From positions 124,001 through 188,000 of the forward strand of contig JAKTNV010000063.1 of assembly GCA_022747635.1 (NCBI GenBank): a stretch of 64,000 nucleotides of DNA, given 5' to 3'. The translations under genes and the position numbers were made by a program. This document shows, one piece after another, positions 40,571 to 52,669 of the stretch; the first letter of the stretch is position 1; every line of letters starts with the position of its first letter. Origin of the DNA: Hetaerina americana (Eukaryota; Arthropoda; Insecta; Odonata; Calopterygidae). The notes beneath the pieces were generated by a model. It was not told the origin of the DNA, did no database searches, and saw nothing but the letters and a program-made list of their open reading frames with translations.

Positions 40571-40709
40571 ACCAATCCACGCGATAGAGGACGAAGAACC
40601 GATCACTCGGAGCCAAAAACACCACAAAATTAATTCTAACCGCGGAAATACGCCTAACCTTAATCGATATCCGTTCCGACCCTAATGGTCCAAATCTAAA
40701 CCTATCGCA

Positions 40710-41445
40710 AGTGTTCCTCTTGAAGTGTCGGCATTCTTGATTATTTGGTGTCCATTCTCCAAATCACGGTGTCCTTTCATTTTCTTCTTTCTTCATCGGA
40801 CGTCTAACATGGTCCATGTCTTTTGTATCTGTAAGAGAACGGATTAGTTCATACAAAATATACACTTAGCGTCAGTGGTTCCAAAGATCAAAACTTCGTC
40901 TACAATCACGGAATTGGCAGAGCGACGACATGTCGAAAACCAATCCACGCGATAGAGGACGAAGAACCGATGACTCGGAGCCAAAAACACCACAAAATTA
41001 ATTCTAACCGCGGAAATACGCCTAACCTTAATCGATATCCGTTCCGACCCTAATGGTCCAAATCTAAACCTATCGCAAGTGTTCCTCTTGAAGTGTCGGC
41101 ATTCTTGATTATTTGGTGTCCATTCTCCAAATCACGGTGTCCTTTCATTTTCTTCTTTCTTCATCGGACGTCTAACATGGTCCATGTCTTTTGTATCTGT
41201 AAGAGAACGGATTAGTTCATACAAAATATACACTTAGCGTCATTGGTTCCAAAGATCAAAACTTCGTCTACAATCATGGAATTGGCAGAGCGACGAAGGA
41301 TCGAAAACCAACCCACGCAATAGAGGACGAAGAACCGATCACTCGGAGCCAAAAACACCACAAAATTAATTCTAACCGCGGAAATACGCCTAACCTTAAT
41401 CGATATCCGTTCCGACCCTAATGGTCCAAATCTAAACCTATCGCA
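40710..41445. repeat. Satellite monomers 109-110
   Basis: Two cggacgtctaac monomers, the second with aaggatcg at 41297 and a private caatcatgg change near 41272. They match monomers 74-75 after SINE copy 1, suggesting that SINE plus two downstream monomers were copied as a segment. Confidence 0.8.
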
Positions 41446-43285
41446 AGTGTTCCTCTTGAAGTGTCGGCATTCTTGATTATTTGGTGTCCATTCTCCAAAT
41501 CACGGTGTCCTTTCATTTTCTTGTTTCTTCATCAGACGCCTTAGATGGTCCATGCCTTTTGTATCTGTAAGAGAACGGATTAGTTCATACAAAATATACA
41601 CTTAGCGTCAGTGGTTCCAAAGATCAAAACTTCGTCTACAATCACGGAATTGGCAGAGCGACGACATGTCGAAAACCAACCCACGCAATAGAGGACAAAG
41701 AACCGATCACTCGGAGCCAAAAACACCACAAAATTAAGTCTAACCGCGGAGATACGCCTAACCTTAATCGAGATACATTCCGACCCTAATGGTCCAAATC
41801 TAAACCTATCGCAAGTGTTCCTCTTGAAGTGTCGGCATTCTTGATTATTTGGTGTCCATTCTCCAAATCACGGTGTCCTTTCATTTTCTTCATTCTTCAT
41901 CAGACGCCTAAGATGGTCCATGTCTTTTGTATCTGTAAGAGAACGGATTAGTTCATACAAAATATACACTTAGCGTCAGTGGTTCCAAAGATCAAAACTT
42001 CGTCTACAATCACGGAATTGGCAGAGCGACGACATGTCGAAAACCAATCCACGCGATAGAGGACGAAGAACCGATGACTCGGAGCCAAAAACATCACAAA
42101 ATTAATTCTAACCGCGGAAATACGCCTAACCTTAATCGATATCCATTCCGACCCTAATGGTCCAAATCTAAACCTATCGCAAGTGTTCCTCTTGAAGTGT
42201 CGGCATTCTTGATTATTTGGTGTCCATTCTCCAAATCACGGTGTCCTTTGATTTTCTTCATTCTTCATCAGACGCCTAAGATGGTCCATGTCTTTCGTAT
42301 CTGTAAGAGAACGGATTAGTTCATACAAAATATACACTTAGCGTCAGTGGTTCCAAAGATCAAAACTTCGTCTACAATCACGGAATTGGCAGAGCGACGA
42401 AGGGTCGAAAACCAACCCACGCAATAGAGGACGAAGAACCGATCACTCGGAGCCAAAAACACCACAAAATTAAGTCTAACCGCGGAAATACGCCTAACCT
42501 TAATCGAGATACATTCCGACCCTAATGGTCCAAATCTAAACCTATCGCAAGTGTTCCTCTTGAAGTGTCGGCATTCTTGATTATTTGGTGTCCATTCTCC
42601 AAATCACGGTGTCCTTTCATTTTCTTCATTCTTCATCAGACGCCTAAGATGGTCCATGTCTTTTGTATCTGTAAGAGAACGGATTAGTTCATACAAAATA
42701 TACACTTAGTGTCAGTGGTTCCAAAGATCAAAACTTCGTCTACAATCACGGAATTGGCAGAGCGACGACATGTCGAAAACCAATCCACGCGATAGAGGAC
42801 GAAGAACCGATGACTCGGAGCCAAAAACACCACAAAATTAATTCTAACCGCGGAAATACGCCTAACCTTAATCGATATCCGTTCCGACCCTAATGGTCCA
42901 AATCTAAACCTATCGCAAGTGTTCCTCTAGAAGTGTCGACATTCTTGATTATTTGGTGTCCATTCTCCAAATCACGGTGTCCTTTCATTTTCTTCATTCT
43001 TCATCAGACGCCTAAGATGGTCCATGTCTATTGTATCTGTAAGAGAACGGATTAGTTCATACAAAATATACACTTAGCGTCGGGGGTTCCAAAGATCAAA
43101 ACTTCGTCTACAATCACGGAATTGGCAGAGCGACGAAGGGTCGAAAACCAACCCACGCAATAGAGGACGAAGAACCGATCACTCGGAGCCAAAAACACCA
43201 CAAAATTAATTCTAACCGCGGAAATACGCCTAACCTTAATCGATATCCATTCCGACCCTAATGGTCCAAATCTAAACCTATCACT
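41446..43285. repeat. Core higher-order module (monomers 111-115)
   Basis: Five-monomer module with ccatgccttttg, aaaaacatcac (near 42086), tctttcgtatc (near 42291), tgtcag and cgtcggggg (43078), plus tctattgtatc (43027). It starts 15 monomers and two SINE insertions after the module at 35280. It has a private cctttgattttc change near 42245. Confidence 0.87.
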
Positions 43286-45125
43286 AGTGTTCCTCTTGAG
43301 GTATCAGCATTCTTGATTATTTGGTGTCCATTCTCCAAATCACGGTGTCCTTTCATTTTCTTGTTTCTTCATCAGACGCCTTAGATGGTCCATGTCTTTT
43401 GTATCTGTAAGAGAACGGATTAGTTCATACAAAATATACACTTAGTGTCAGTGGTTCCAAAGATCAAAATTTCGTCTGCAATCACGGAATTGGCAGAGCG
43501 ACGACATGTCGAAAACAAACCCACGCAATAGAGGACGAAGAACCGATCACTCGGAGTCAAAAACACCACAAAATTAATTCTAACCGCGGAAATACGCCTA
43601 ACCTTAATCGATATCCATTCCGACCCTAATGGTCCAAATCTAAACCTATCACTAGTGTTCCTCTTGAGGTATCAGCATTCTTGATTATTTGGTGTCCATT
43701 CTCCAAATCACGGTGTCCTTTCATTTTCTTCTTTCTTCATCAGACGCCTTAGATGGTCCATGTCTTTTGTATCTGTTAGAGAACGGATTACTTCATAAAA
43801 AATATACACTTAGTGTCAGTGGTTCCAAAGATCAAAATTTCGTCTACAATCACGGAATTGGCAGAGCGACGAAGGGTCGAAAACCAACCCACGCAATAGA
43901 GGACGAAAAACCGATCACTCCGAGCCAAAAACACCACAAAATTAAGTCTAACCGCGGAGATACGCCTAACCTTAATCGAGATACATTCCGACCCTAATGG
44001 TCAAAATCTAAACCTATTGCAATTGTTCCTCTTGAAGTGTCGGCATTCTTGATTATTTGGTGTCCATTCTCCAAATCACGGTGTCCTTTCATTTTCTTCT
44101 TTCTTCATCGGACGTCTAACATGGTCCATGTCTTTTGTATCTGTAAGAGAACGGATTAGTTCATACAAAATATACACTTAGCGTCAGTGGTTCCAAAGAT
44201 CAAAACTTCGTCTACAATCACGGAATTGGCAGAGCGACGACATGTCGAAAACCAAGCCACGCGATAGAGGACGAAGAACCGATCACTCGGAGCCAAAAAC
44301 ACCACAAAATTAATTCTAACCGCGGAAATACGCCTAACCTTAATCGATATCCGTTCCGACCCTAATGGTCCAAATCTAAACCTATCACTAGTGTTCCTCT
44401 TGAGGTATCAGCATTCTTGATTATTTGGTGTCCATTCTCCACATCACGGTGTCCTTTCATTTTCTTGTTTCTTCATCAGACGCCTTAGATGGTCCATGTC
44501 TTTTGTATCTGTAAGAGAACGGATTAGTTCATACAAAATATACACTTAGTGTCAGTGGTTCCAAAGATTAAAACTTCGTCTACAATCACGGAATTGGCAA
44601 AGCGACGACATGTCGAAAACCAAGCCACGCGATAGAGGACGAAGAACCGATTACTCGGAGCCAAAAACACCACAAAATTAATTCTAACCGCGGAAATACG
44701 CCTAACCTTAATCGATATCCGTTCGGACCCTAATGGTCCAAATCTAAACCTATCACTAGTGTTCCCCTTGAAGTGTCGGCATTCTTGATCATTTGGTGTC
44801 CATTCTCCAAATCACGGTGTCTTTTCATTTTCTTGTTTCTTCATCAGACGCCTAAGATGGTCCATGTCTTTTGTATCTGTAAGAGAACGGATTAGTTCAT
44901 ACAAAATATACATTTAGTGTCAGTGGTTCCAAAGATCAAAACTTCGTCTACAATCACGGAATTGGCAGAGCGACGACATGTCGAAAATCAATCCACGCGA
45001 TAGAGGACGAAGAACCGATGACTCGGAGCCAAAAACACCACAAAATTAATTCTAACCGCGGAAATACGCCTAACCTTAATCGATATCCATTCCGACCCTA
45101 ATGGTCCAAATCTAAACCTATCGCA
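43286..45125. repeat. Satellite monomers 116-120
   Basis: Order matches monomers 86-89 plus the marker monomer: aaaacaaaccc (near 43512), tctgttagag (43775), caattgttcc, aagccacgcg, gattactcgg (near 44651), then gtgttccccttg at 44758. It is thus a third relative of the block duplicated at 31.2-34.9 kb, with private changes such as ctccacatcacgg near 44438 and gttcggaccc near 44721. Confidence 0.82.
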
Positions 45126-46965
45126 AGTGTTCCTCTTGAAGTGTCGGCATTCTTGATTATTTGGTGTCCATTCTCCAAATCACGGTGTCCTTTCATTTTC
45201 TTGTTTCTTCATCAGACGCCTTAGATGGTCCATGCCTTTTGTATCTGTAAGAGAACGGATTAGTTCATACAAAATATACACTTAGCGTCAGTGGTTCCAA
45301 AGATCAAAACTTCGTCTACAATCACGGAATTGGCAGAGCGACGACATGTCGAAAACCAACCCACGCAATAGAGGACGAAGAACCGATCACTCGGAGCCAA
45401 AAACACCACAAAATTAAGTCTAACCGCGGAGATACGCCTAACCTTAATCGAGATACATTCCGACCCTAATGGTCCAAATCTAAACCTATCGCAAGTGTTC
45501 CTCTTGAAGTGTCGGCATTCTTGATTATTTGGTGTCCATTCTCCAAATTACGGTGTCCTTTCATTTTCTTCATTCTTCATCAGACGCCTAAGATGGTCCA
45601 TGTCTTTTGTATCTGTAAGAGAACGGATTAGTTCATACAAAATATACACTTAGCGTCAGTGGTTCCAAAGATCAAAACTTCGTCTACAATCACGGAATTG
45701 GCAGAGCGACGACATGTCGAAAACCAATCCACGCGATAGAGGACGAAGAACCGATGACTCGGAGCCAAAAACATCACAAAATTAATTCTAACCGCGGAAA
45801 TACGCCTAACCTTAATCGATATCCATTCCGACCCTAATGGTCCAAATCTAAACCTATCGCAAGTGTTCCTCTTGAAGTGTCGGCATTCTTGATTATTTGG
45901 TGTCCATTCTCCAAATCACGGTGTCCTTTCATTTTCTTCATTCTTCATCAGACGCCTAAGGTGGTCCATGTCTTTCGTATCTGTAAGAGAACGGATTAGT
46001 TCATACAAAATATACACTTAGCGTCAGTGGTTCCAAAGATCAAAACTTCGTCTACAATCACGGAATTGGCAGAGCGACGAAGGGTCGAAAACCAACCCAC
46101 GCAATAGAGGACGAAGAACCGATCACTCGGAGCCAAAAACACCACAAAATTAAGTCTAACCGCGGAGATACGCCTAACCTTAATCGAGATACATTCCGAC
46201 CCTAATGGTCCAAATCTAAACCTATCGCAAGTGTTCCTCTTGAAGTGTCGGCATTCTTGATTATTTGGTGTCCATTCTCCAAATCACGGTGTCCTTTCAT
46301 TTTCTTCATTCTTCATCAGACGCCTAAGATGGTCCATGTCTTTTGTATCTGTAAGAGAACGGATTAGTTCATACAAAATATACACTTAGTGTCAGTGGTT
46401 CCAAAGATCAAAACTTCGTCTACAATCACGGAATTGGCAGAGCGACGACATGTCGAAAACCAATCCACGCGATAGAGGACGAAGAACCGATGACTCGGAG
46501 CCAAAAACACCACAAAATTAATTCTAACCGCGGAAATACGCCTAACCTTAATCGATATCCGTTCCGACCCTAATGGTCCAAATCTAAACCTATCGCAAGT
46601 GTTCCTCTTGAAGTGTCGACATTCTTGATTATTTGGTGTCCATTCTCCAAATCACGGTGTCCTTTCATTTTCTTCATTCTTCATCAGACGCCTAAGATGG
46701 TCCATGTCTATTGTATCTGTAAGAGAACGGATTAGTTCATACAAAATATACACTTAGCGTCGGGGGTTCCAAAGATCAAAACTTCGTCTACAATCACGGA
46801 ATTGGCAGAGCGACGAAGGGTCGAAAACCAACCCACGCAATAGAGGACGAAGAACCGATCACTCGGAGCCAAAAACACCACAAAATTAATTCTAACCGCG
46901 GAAATACGCCTAACCTTAATCGATATCCATTCCGACCCTAATGGTCCAAATCTAAACCTATCACT
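45126..46965. repeat. Core higher-order module (monomers 121-125)
   Basis: Same five-monomer order, exactly 3,680 bp (ten monomers) after the module at 41446: aaaaacatcac (near 45770), tctttcgtatc (near 45971), tgtcag, tctattgtatc (46707), and cgtcggggg (46758). Private change: ctaaggtggtcc near 45957. Confidence 0.87.
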
Positions 46966-49173
46966 AGTGTTCCTCTTGAGGTATCAGCATTCTTGATTAT
47001 TTGGTGTCCATTCTCCAAATCACGGTGTCCTTTCATTTTCTTCTTTCTTCATCAGACGCCTTAGATGGTCCATGTCTTTTGTATCTGTTAGAGAACGGAT
47101 TAGTTCATAAAAAATATACACTTAGTGTCAGTGGTTCCAAAGATCAAAATTTCGTCTACAATCACGGAATTGGCAGAGCGACGAAGGGTCGAAAACCAAC
47201 CCACGCAATAGAGGACGAAAAACCGATCACTCCGAGCCAAAAACACCACAAAATTAAGTCTAACCGCGGAGATACGCCTAACCTTAATCGAGATACATTC
47301 CGACCCTAATGGTCAAAATCTAAACCTATCGCAATTGTTCCTCTTGAAGTGTCGGCATTCTTGATTATTTGGTGTCCATTCTCCAAATCACGGTGTCCTT
47401 TCATTTTCTTCTTTCTTCATCGGACGTCTAACATGGTCCATGTCTTTTGTATCTGTAAGAGAACGGATTAGTTCATACAAAATATACACTTAGCGTCAGT
47501 GGTTCCAAAGATCAAAACTTCGTCTACAATCACGGAATTGGCAGAGCGACGACATGTCGAAAACCAAGCCACGCGATAGAGGACGAAGAACCGATCACTC
47601 GGAGCCAAAAACACCACAAAATTAATTCTAACCGCGGAAATACGCCTAACCTTAATCGATATCCGTTCCGACCCTAATGGTCCAAATCTAAACCTATCAC
47701 TAGTGTTCCTCTTAAGGTATCAGCATTCTTGATTATTTGGTGTCCATTCTCCAAATCACGGTGTCCTTTCATTTTCTTGTTTCTTCATCAGACGCCTTAG
47801 ATGGTCCATGTCTTTTGTATCTGTAAGAGAACGGATTAGTTCATACAAAATATACACTTAGTGTCAGTGGTTCCAAAGATCAAAACTTCGTCTACAATCA
47901 CGGAATTGGCAGAGCGACGACATGTCGAAAACCAATCCACGCGATAGAGGACGAAGAACCGATGACTCGGAGCCAAAAACACCACAAAATTAATTCTAAC
48001 CGCGGAAATACGCCTAACCTTAATCGATATCCGTTCCGACCCTAATGGTCCAAATCTAAACCTATCACTGGTGTTCCTCTTGAGGTATCAGCATTCTTGA
48101 TTATTTGGTGTCCATTCTCCAAATCACGGTGTCCTTTCATTTTCTTGTTTCTTCATCAGACGCCTTAGATGGTCCATGTCTTTTGTATCTGTAAGAGAAC
48201 GGATTAGTTCATACAAAATATACACTTAGCGTCAGTGGTTCCAAAGATCAAAATTTCGTCTACAATCACGGAATTGGCAGAGCGACGACATGTCGAAAAC
48301 CAATCCACGCGATAGAGGACGAAGAACCGATCACTCGGAGCCAAAAACACCACAAAATTAAGTCTAACCGCGGAGATACGCCTAACCTTAATCGAGAATT
48401 ATTCCGACCCTAATGGTCCAAATCTAAACCTATCGCAAGTGTTCCTCTTGAAGTGTCGGCATTCTTGATTATTTGGTGTCCATTCTCCAAATCACGGTGT
48501 CCTTTCATTTTCTTCTTTCTTCATCGGACGTCTAACATGGTCCATGTCTTTTGTATCTGTAAGAGAACGGATTAGTTCATACAAAATATACACTTAGCGT
48601 CAGTGGTTCCAAAGATCAAAACTTCGTCTACAATCACGGAATTGGCAGAGCGACGACATGTCGAAAACCAATCCATGCGATAGAGGACGAAGAACCGATC
48701 ACTCGGAGCCAAAAACACCACAAAATTAAGTCTAACCGCGGAGATACGCCTAACCTTAATCGATATCCGTTCCGACCCTAATGGTCCAAATCTAAACCTA
48801 TCACTAGTGTTCCCCTTGAAGTGTCGGCATTCTTGATCATTTGGTGTCCATTCTCCAAATCACGGTGTCTTTTCATTTTCTTGTTTCTTCATCAGACGCC
48901 TAAGATGGTCCATGTCTTTTGTATCTGTAAGAGAACGGATTAGTTCATACAAAATATACATTTAGTGTCAGTGGTTCCAAAGATCAAAACTTCGTCTACA
49001 ATCACGGAATTGGCAGAGCGACGACATGTCGAAAACCAATCCACGCGATAGAGGACGAAGAACCGATGACTCGGAGCCAAAAACACCACAAAATTAATTC
49101 TAACCGCGGAAATACGCCTAACCTTAATCGATATCCATTCCGACCCTAATGGTCCAAATCTAAACCTATCGCA
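46966..49173. repeat. Satellite monomers 126-131
   Basis: Follows the core module but lacks the aaaacaaaccc monomer that normally comes next; the tctgttagag monomer (47087) follows directly, so one monomer has been lost here relative to 43286. After aagccacgcg, it switches to type C monomers like those at 28.0-29.4 kb and ends with the gtgttccccttg marker monomer at 48806. Confidence 0.78.
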
Positions 49174-50645
49174 AGTGTTCCTCTTGAAGTGTCGGCATTC
49201 TTGATTATTTGGTGTCCATTCTCCAAATCACGGTGTCCTTTCATTTTCTTGTTTCTTCATCAGACGCCTTAGATGGTCCATGCCTTTTGTATCTGTAAGA
49301 GAACGGATTAGTTCATACAAAATATACACTTAGCGTCAGTGGTTCCAAAGATCAAAACTTCGTCTATAATCACGGAATTGGCAGAGCGACGACATGTCGA
49401 AAACCAACCCACGGAATAGAGGACGAAGAACCGATCACTCGGAGCCAAAAACACCACAAAATTAAGTCTAACCGCGGAGATACGCCTAACCTTAATCGAG
49501 ATACATTCCGACCCTAATGGTCCAAATCTAAACCTATCGCAAGTGTTCCTCTTGAAGTGTCGGCATTCTTGATTATTTGGTGTCCATTCTCCAAATCACG
49601 GTGTCCTTTCATTTTCTTCATTCTTCATCAGACGCCTAAGATGGTCCATGTCTTTTGTATCTGTAAGAGAACGGATTAGTTCATACAAAATATACACTTA
49701 GCGTCAGTGGTTCCAAAGATCAAAACTTCGTCTACAATCACGGAATTGGCAGAGCGACGACATGTCGAAAACCAATCCACGCGATAGAGGACGAAGAACC
49801 GATGACTCGGAGCCAAAAACATCACAAAATTAATTCTAACCGCGGAAATACGCCTAACCTTAATCGATATCCATTCCGACCCTAATGGTCCAAATCTAAA
49901 CCTATCGCAAGTGTTCCTCTTGAAGTGTCGGCATTCTTGATTATTTGGTGTCCATTCTCCAAATCACGGTGTCCTTTCATTTTCTTCATTTTTCATCAAA
50001 CGCCTAAGATGGTCCATGTCTTTCGTATCTGTAAGAGAACGGATTAGTTCATACAAAATATACACTTAGCGTCAGTGGTTCCAAAGATCAAAACTTCGTC
50101 TACAATCACGGAATTGGCAGAGCGACGAAGGGTCGAAAACCAACCCACGCAATAGAGGACGAAGAACCGATGACTCGGAGCCAAAAACACCACAAAATTA
50201 ATTCTAACCGCGGAAATACGCCTAACCTTAATCGATATCCGTTCCGACTCTAATGGTCCAAATCTAAACCTATCGCAAGTGTTCCTCTTGAAGTGTCGGC
50301 ATTCTTGATTATTTGGTGTCCATTCTCCAAATCACGGTGTCCTTTCATTTTCTTCATTCTTCATCAGACGCCTAAGATGGTCCATGTCTTTTGTATCTGT
50401 AAGAGAACGGATTAGTTCATACAAAATATACACTTAGCGTCGGGGGTTCCAAAGATCAAAACTTCGTCTACAATCACGGAATTGGCAGAGCGACGAAGGG
50501 TCGAAAACCAACCCACGCAATAGAGGACGAAGAACCGATCACTCGGAGCCAAAAACACCACAAAATTAATTCTAACCGCGGAAATACGCCTAACCTTAAT
50601 CGATATCCATTCCGACCCTAATGGTCCAAATCTAAACCTATCACT
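49174..50645. repeat. Core module shortened to four monomers (monomers 132-135)
   Basis: Order is gccttttg, aaaaacatcac (49816), tctttcgtatc (near 50021, with catcaaacgcc), and cgtcggggg (50438). The tgtcag monomer normally between the last two is missing. The third monomer starts as the tctttcg type but ends in gatgactcgg with a gatatccgtt tail, the end of the missing type, so the junction is a fusion of two adjacent monomers. Confidence 0.82.
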
Positions 50646-52117
50646 AGTGTTCCTCTTGAGGTATCAGCATTCTTGATTATTTGGTGTCCATTCTCCAAAT
50701 CACGGTGTCCTTTCATTTTCTTGTTTCTTCATCAGACGCCTTAGATGGTCCATGTCTTTTGTATCTGTAAGAGAACGGATTAGTTCATACAAAATATACA
50801 CTTAGTGTCAGTGGTTCCAAAGATCAAAATTTCGTCTACAATCACGGAATTGGCAGAGCGACGACATGTCGAAAACAAACCCACGCAATAGAGGACGAAG
50901 AACCGATCACTCGGAGTCAAAAACACCACAAAATTAATTCTTACCGCGGAAATACGCCTAACCTTAATCGATATCCATTCCTACCCTAATGGTCCAAATC
51001 TAAACCTATCACTAGTGTTCCTCTTGAGGTATCAGCATTCTTGATTATTTGGTGTCCATTCTCCAAATCACGGTGTCCTTTCATTTTCTTGTTTCTTCAT
51101 CAGACGCCTTAGATGGTCCATGTCTTTTGTATCTGTAAGAGAACGGATTAGTTCATAAAAAATATACACTTAGTGTAGGTGGTTCCAAAGATCAAAATTT
51201 CGTCTACAATCACGGAATTGGCAGAGCGACGAAGGGTCGAAAACCAACCCACGCAATAGAGGACGAAAAACCGATCACTCCGAGCCAAAAACACCACAAA
51301 ATTAAGTCTAACCGCGGAGATACGCCTAACCTTAATCGAGATACATTCCGACCCTAATGGTCAAAATCTAAACCTATCGCAAGTGTTCCTCTTGAAGTGT
51401 CGGCATTCTTGATTATTTGGTGTCCATTCTCCAAATCACGGTGTCCTTTCATTTTCTTCTTTCTTCATCGGACGTCTAACATGGTCCATGTCTTTTGTAT
51501 CTGTAAGAGAACGGATTAGTTCATACAAAATATACACTTAGCGTCAGTGGTTCCAAAGATCAAAACTTCGTCTACAATCACGGAATTGGCAGAGCGACGA
51601 CATGTCGAAAACCAAGCCACGCGATAGAGGACGAAGAACCGATGACTCGGAGCCAAAAACACCACAAAATTAAGTCTAACCGCGGAAATACGCCTAACCT
51701 TAATCGATATCCGTTCCGACCCTAATGGTCCAAATCTAAACCTATCGCAAGTGTTCCTCTTGAAGTGTCGGCATTCTTGATTATTTGGTGTCCATTCTCC
51801 AAATCACGGTGTCCTTTCATTTTCTTCCTTCTTCATCAGACGCCTAAGATGGTCCATGTCTTTTGTATCTGTAAGAGAACGGATTAGTTCATACAAAATA
51901 TACACTTAGTGTCAGTGGTTCCAAAGATCAAAACTTCGTCTACAATCACGGAATTGGCAGAGCGACGACATGTCGAAAACCAATCCACGCGATAGAGGAC
52001 GAAGAACCGATGACTCGGAGCCAAAAACACCACAAAATTAATTCTAACCGCGGAAATACGCCTAACCTTAATCGATATCCGTTCCGACCCTAATGGTCCA
52101 AATCTAAACCTATCACT
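50646..52117. repeat. Satellite monomers 136-139
   Basis: Four monomers: aaaacaaaccc (50872), one with ctccgagcc and tggtcaaaatc near 51360, one with aagccacgcg near 51613, and a type with the private ttccttcttcatc near 51825. They lead into SINE copy 4. No non-satellite sequence is seen. Confidence 0.8.
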
Positions 52118-52360
52118 AGTGTTCCTCTTGAGGTATCAGCATTCTTGATTATTTGGTGTCCATTCTCCAAATCACGGTGTCCTTTCATTTTCTTCTTTCT
52201 TCATCGGACGTCTAACATGGTCCATGTCTTTTGTATCTGTAAGAGAACGGATTAGTTCATACAAAATATACACTTAGCGTCAGTGGTTCCAAAGATCAAA
52301 ACTTCGTCTACAATCACGGAATTGGCAGAGCGACGACATGTCGAAAACCAATCCACGCGA

Positions 52361-52669
52361 GGGGATCGAGATGGTGCGGGGGCTAACGTACTGTCTTTCC
52401 ACCCAGAGAGCCCGGGTTCAAATCCCGGCGGTGTTGAATATTTTTCGGAGGTATCTCGATCCCTACTTGAGGTGCTTTGTGGAGGGCACTTTGAGTGAGT
52501 ACGCCGTCCGTCGGATGGGACGTTAAGCTGTTGACCCCTTGGCGCCTTTCGTTAAGAGTAGGCTAATGCCGACGCCGGGTTTATCTCCACCCTTCATCCT
52601 TTCCTGTCCATCCCCTATGGCGCAAATGACCTCAGCAGTCGGTCGCCTCCCCTCAATACTACTACTACT
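52361..52669 (+). mobile_element. tRNA-derived SINE, copy 4
   Basis: 309 bp in monomer 140 with target duplications at 52347-52360 and 52670-52683. It is 32 monomers plus one insertion after copy 3 and identical to it by reading. The upstream monomer head is the type C, cggacgtctaac form shared with copies 1-3 and 5. The downstream monomer is the gtttcttcatcagac type, which differs from copies 1-3. Confidence 0.93.
52372..52425 (+). promoter_or_regulatory. Internal Pol III A and B boxes, SINE copy 4
   Basis: Same box sequences and spacing as in copy 1. Confidence 0.78.

Larger units (their letters stand above)
38547..40709. repeat. 2,163-bp SINE-bearing higher-order unit, copy B
   Basis: Monomers 104-108 with SINE copy 3 in the last. 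It is nearly identical to the unit directly before it, so this is a tandem duplication of satellite plus SINE together. The monomer after it (40710) is of the cggacgtctaac type, as after SINE copy 1, so the duplication ends there. Confidence 0.92.
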
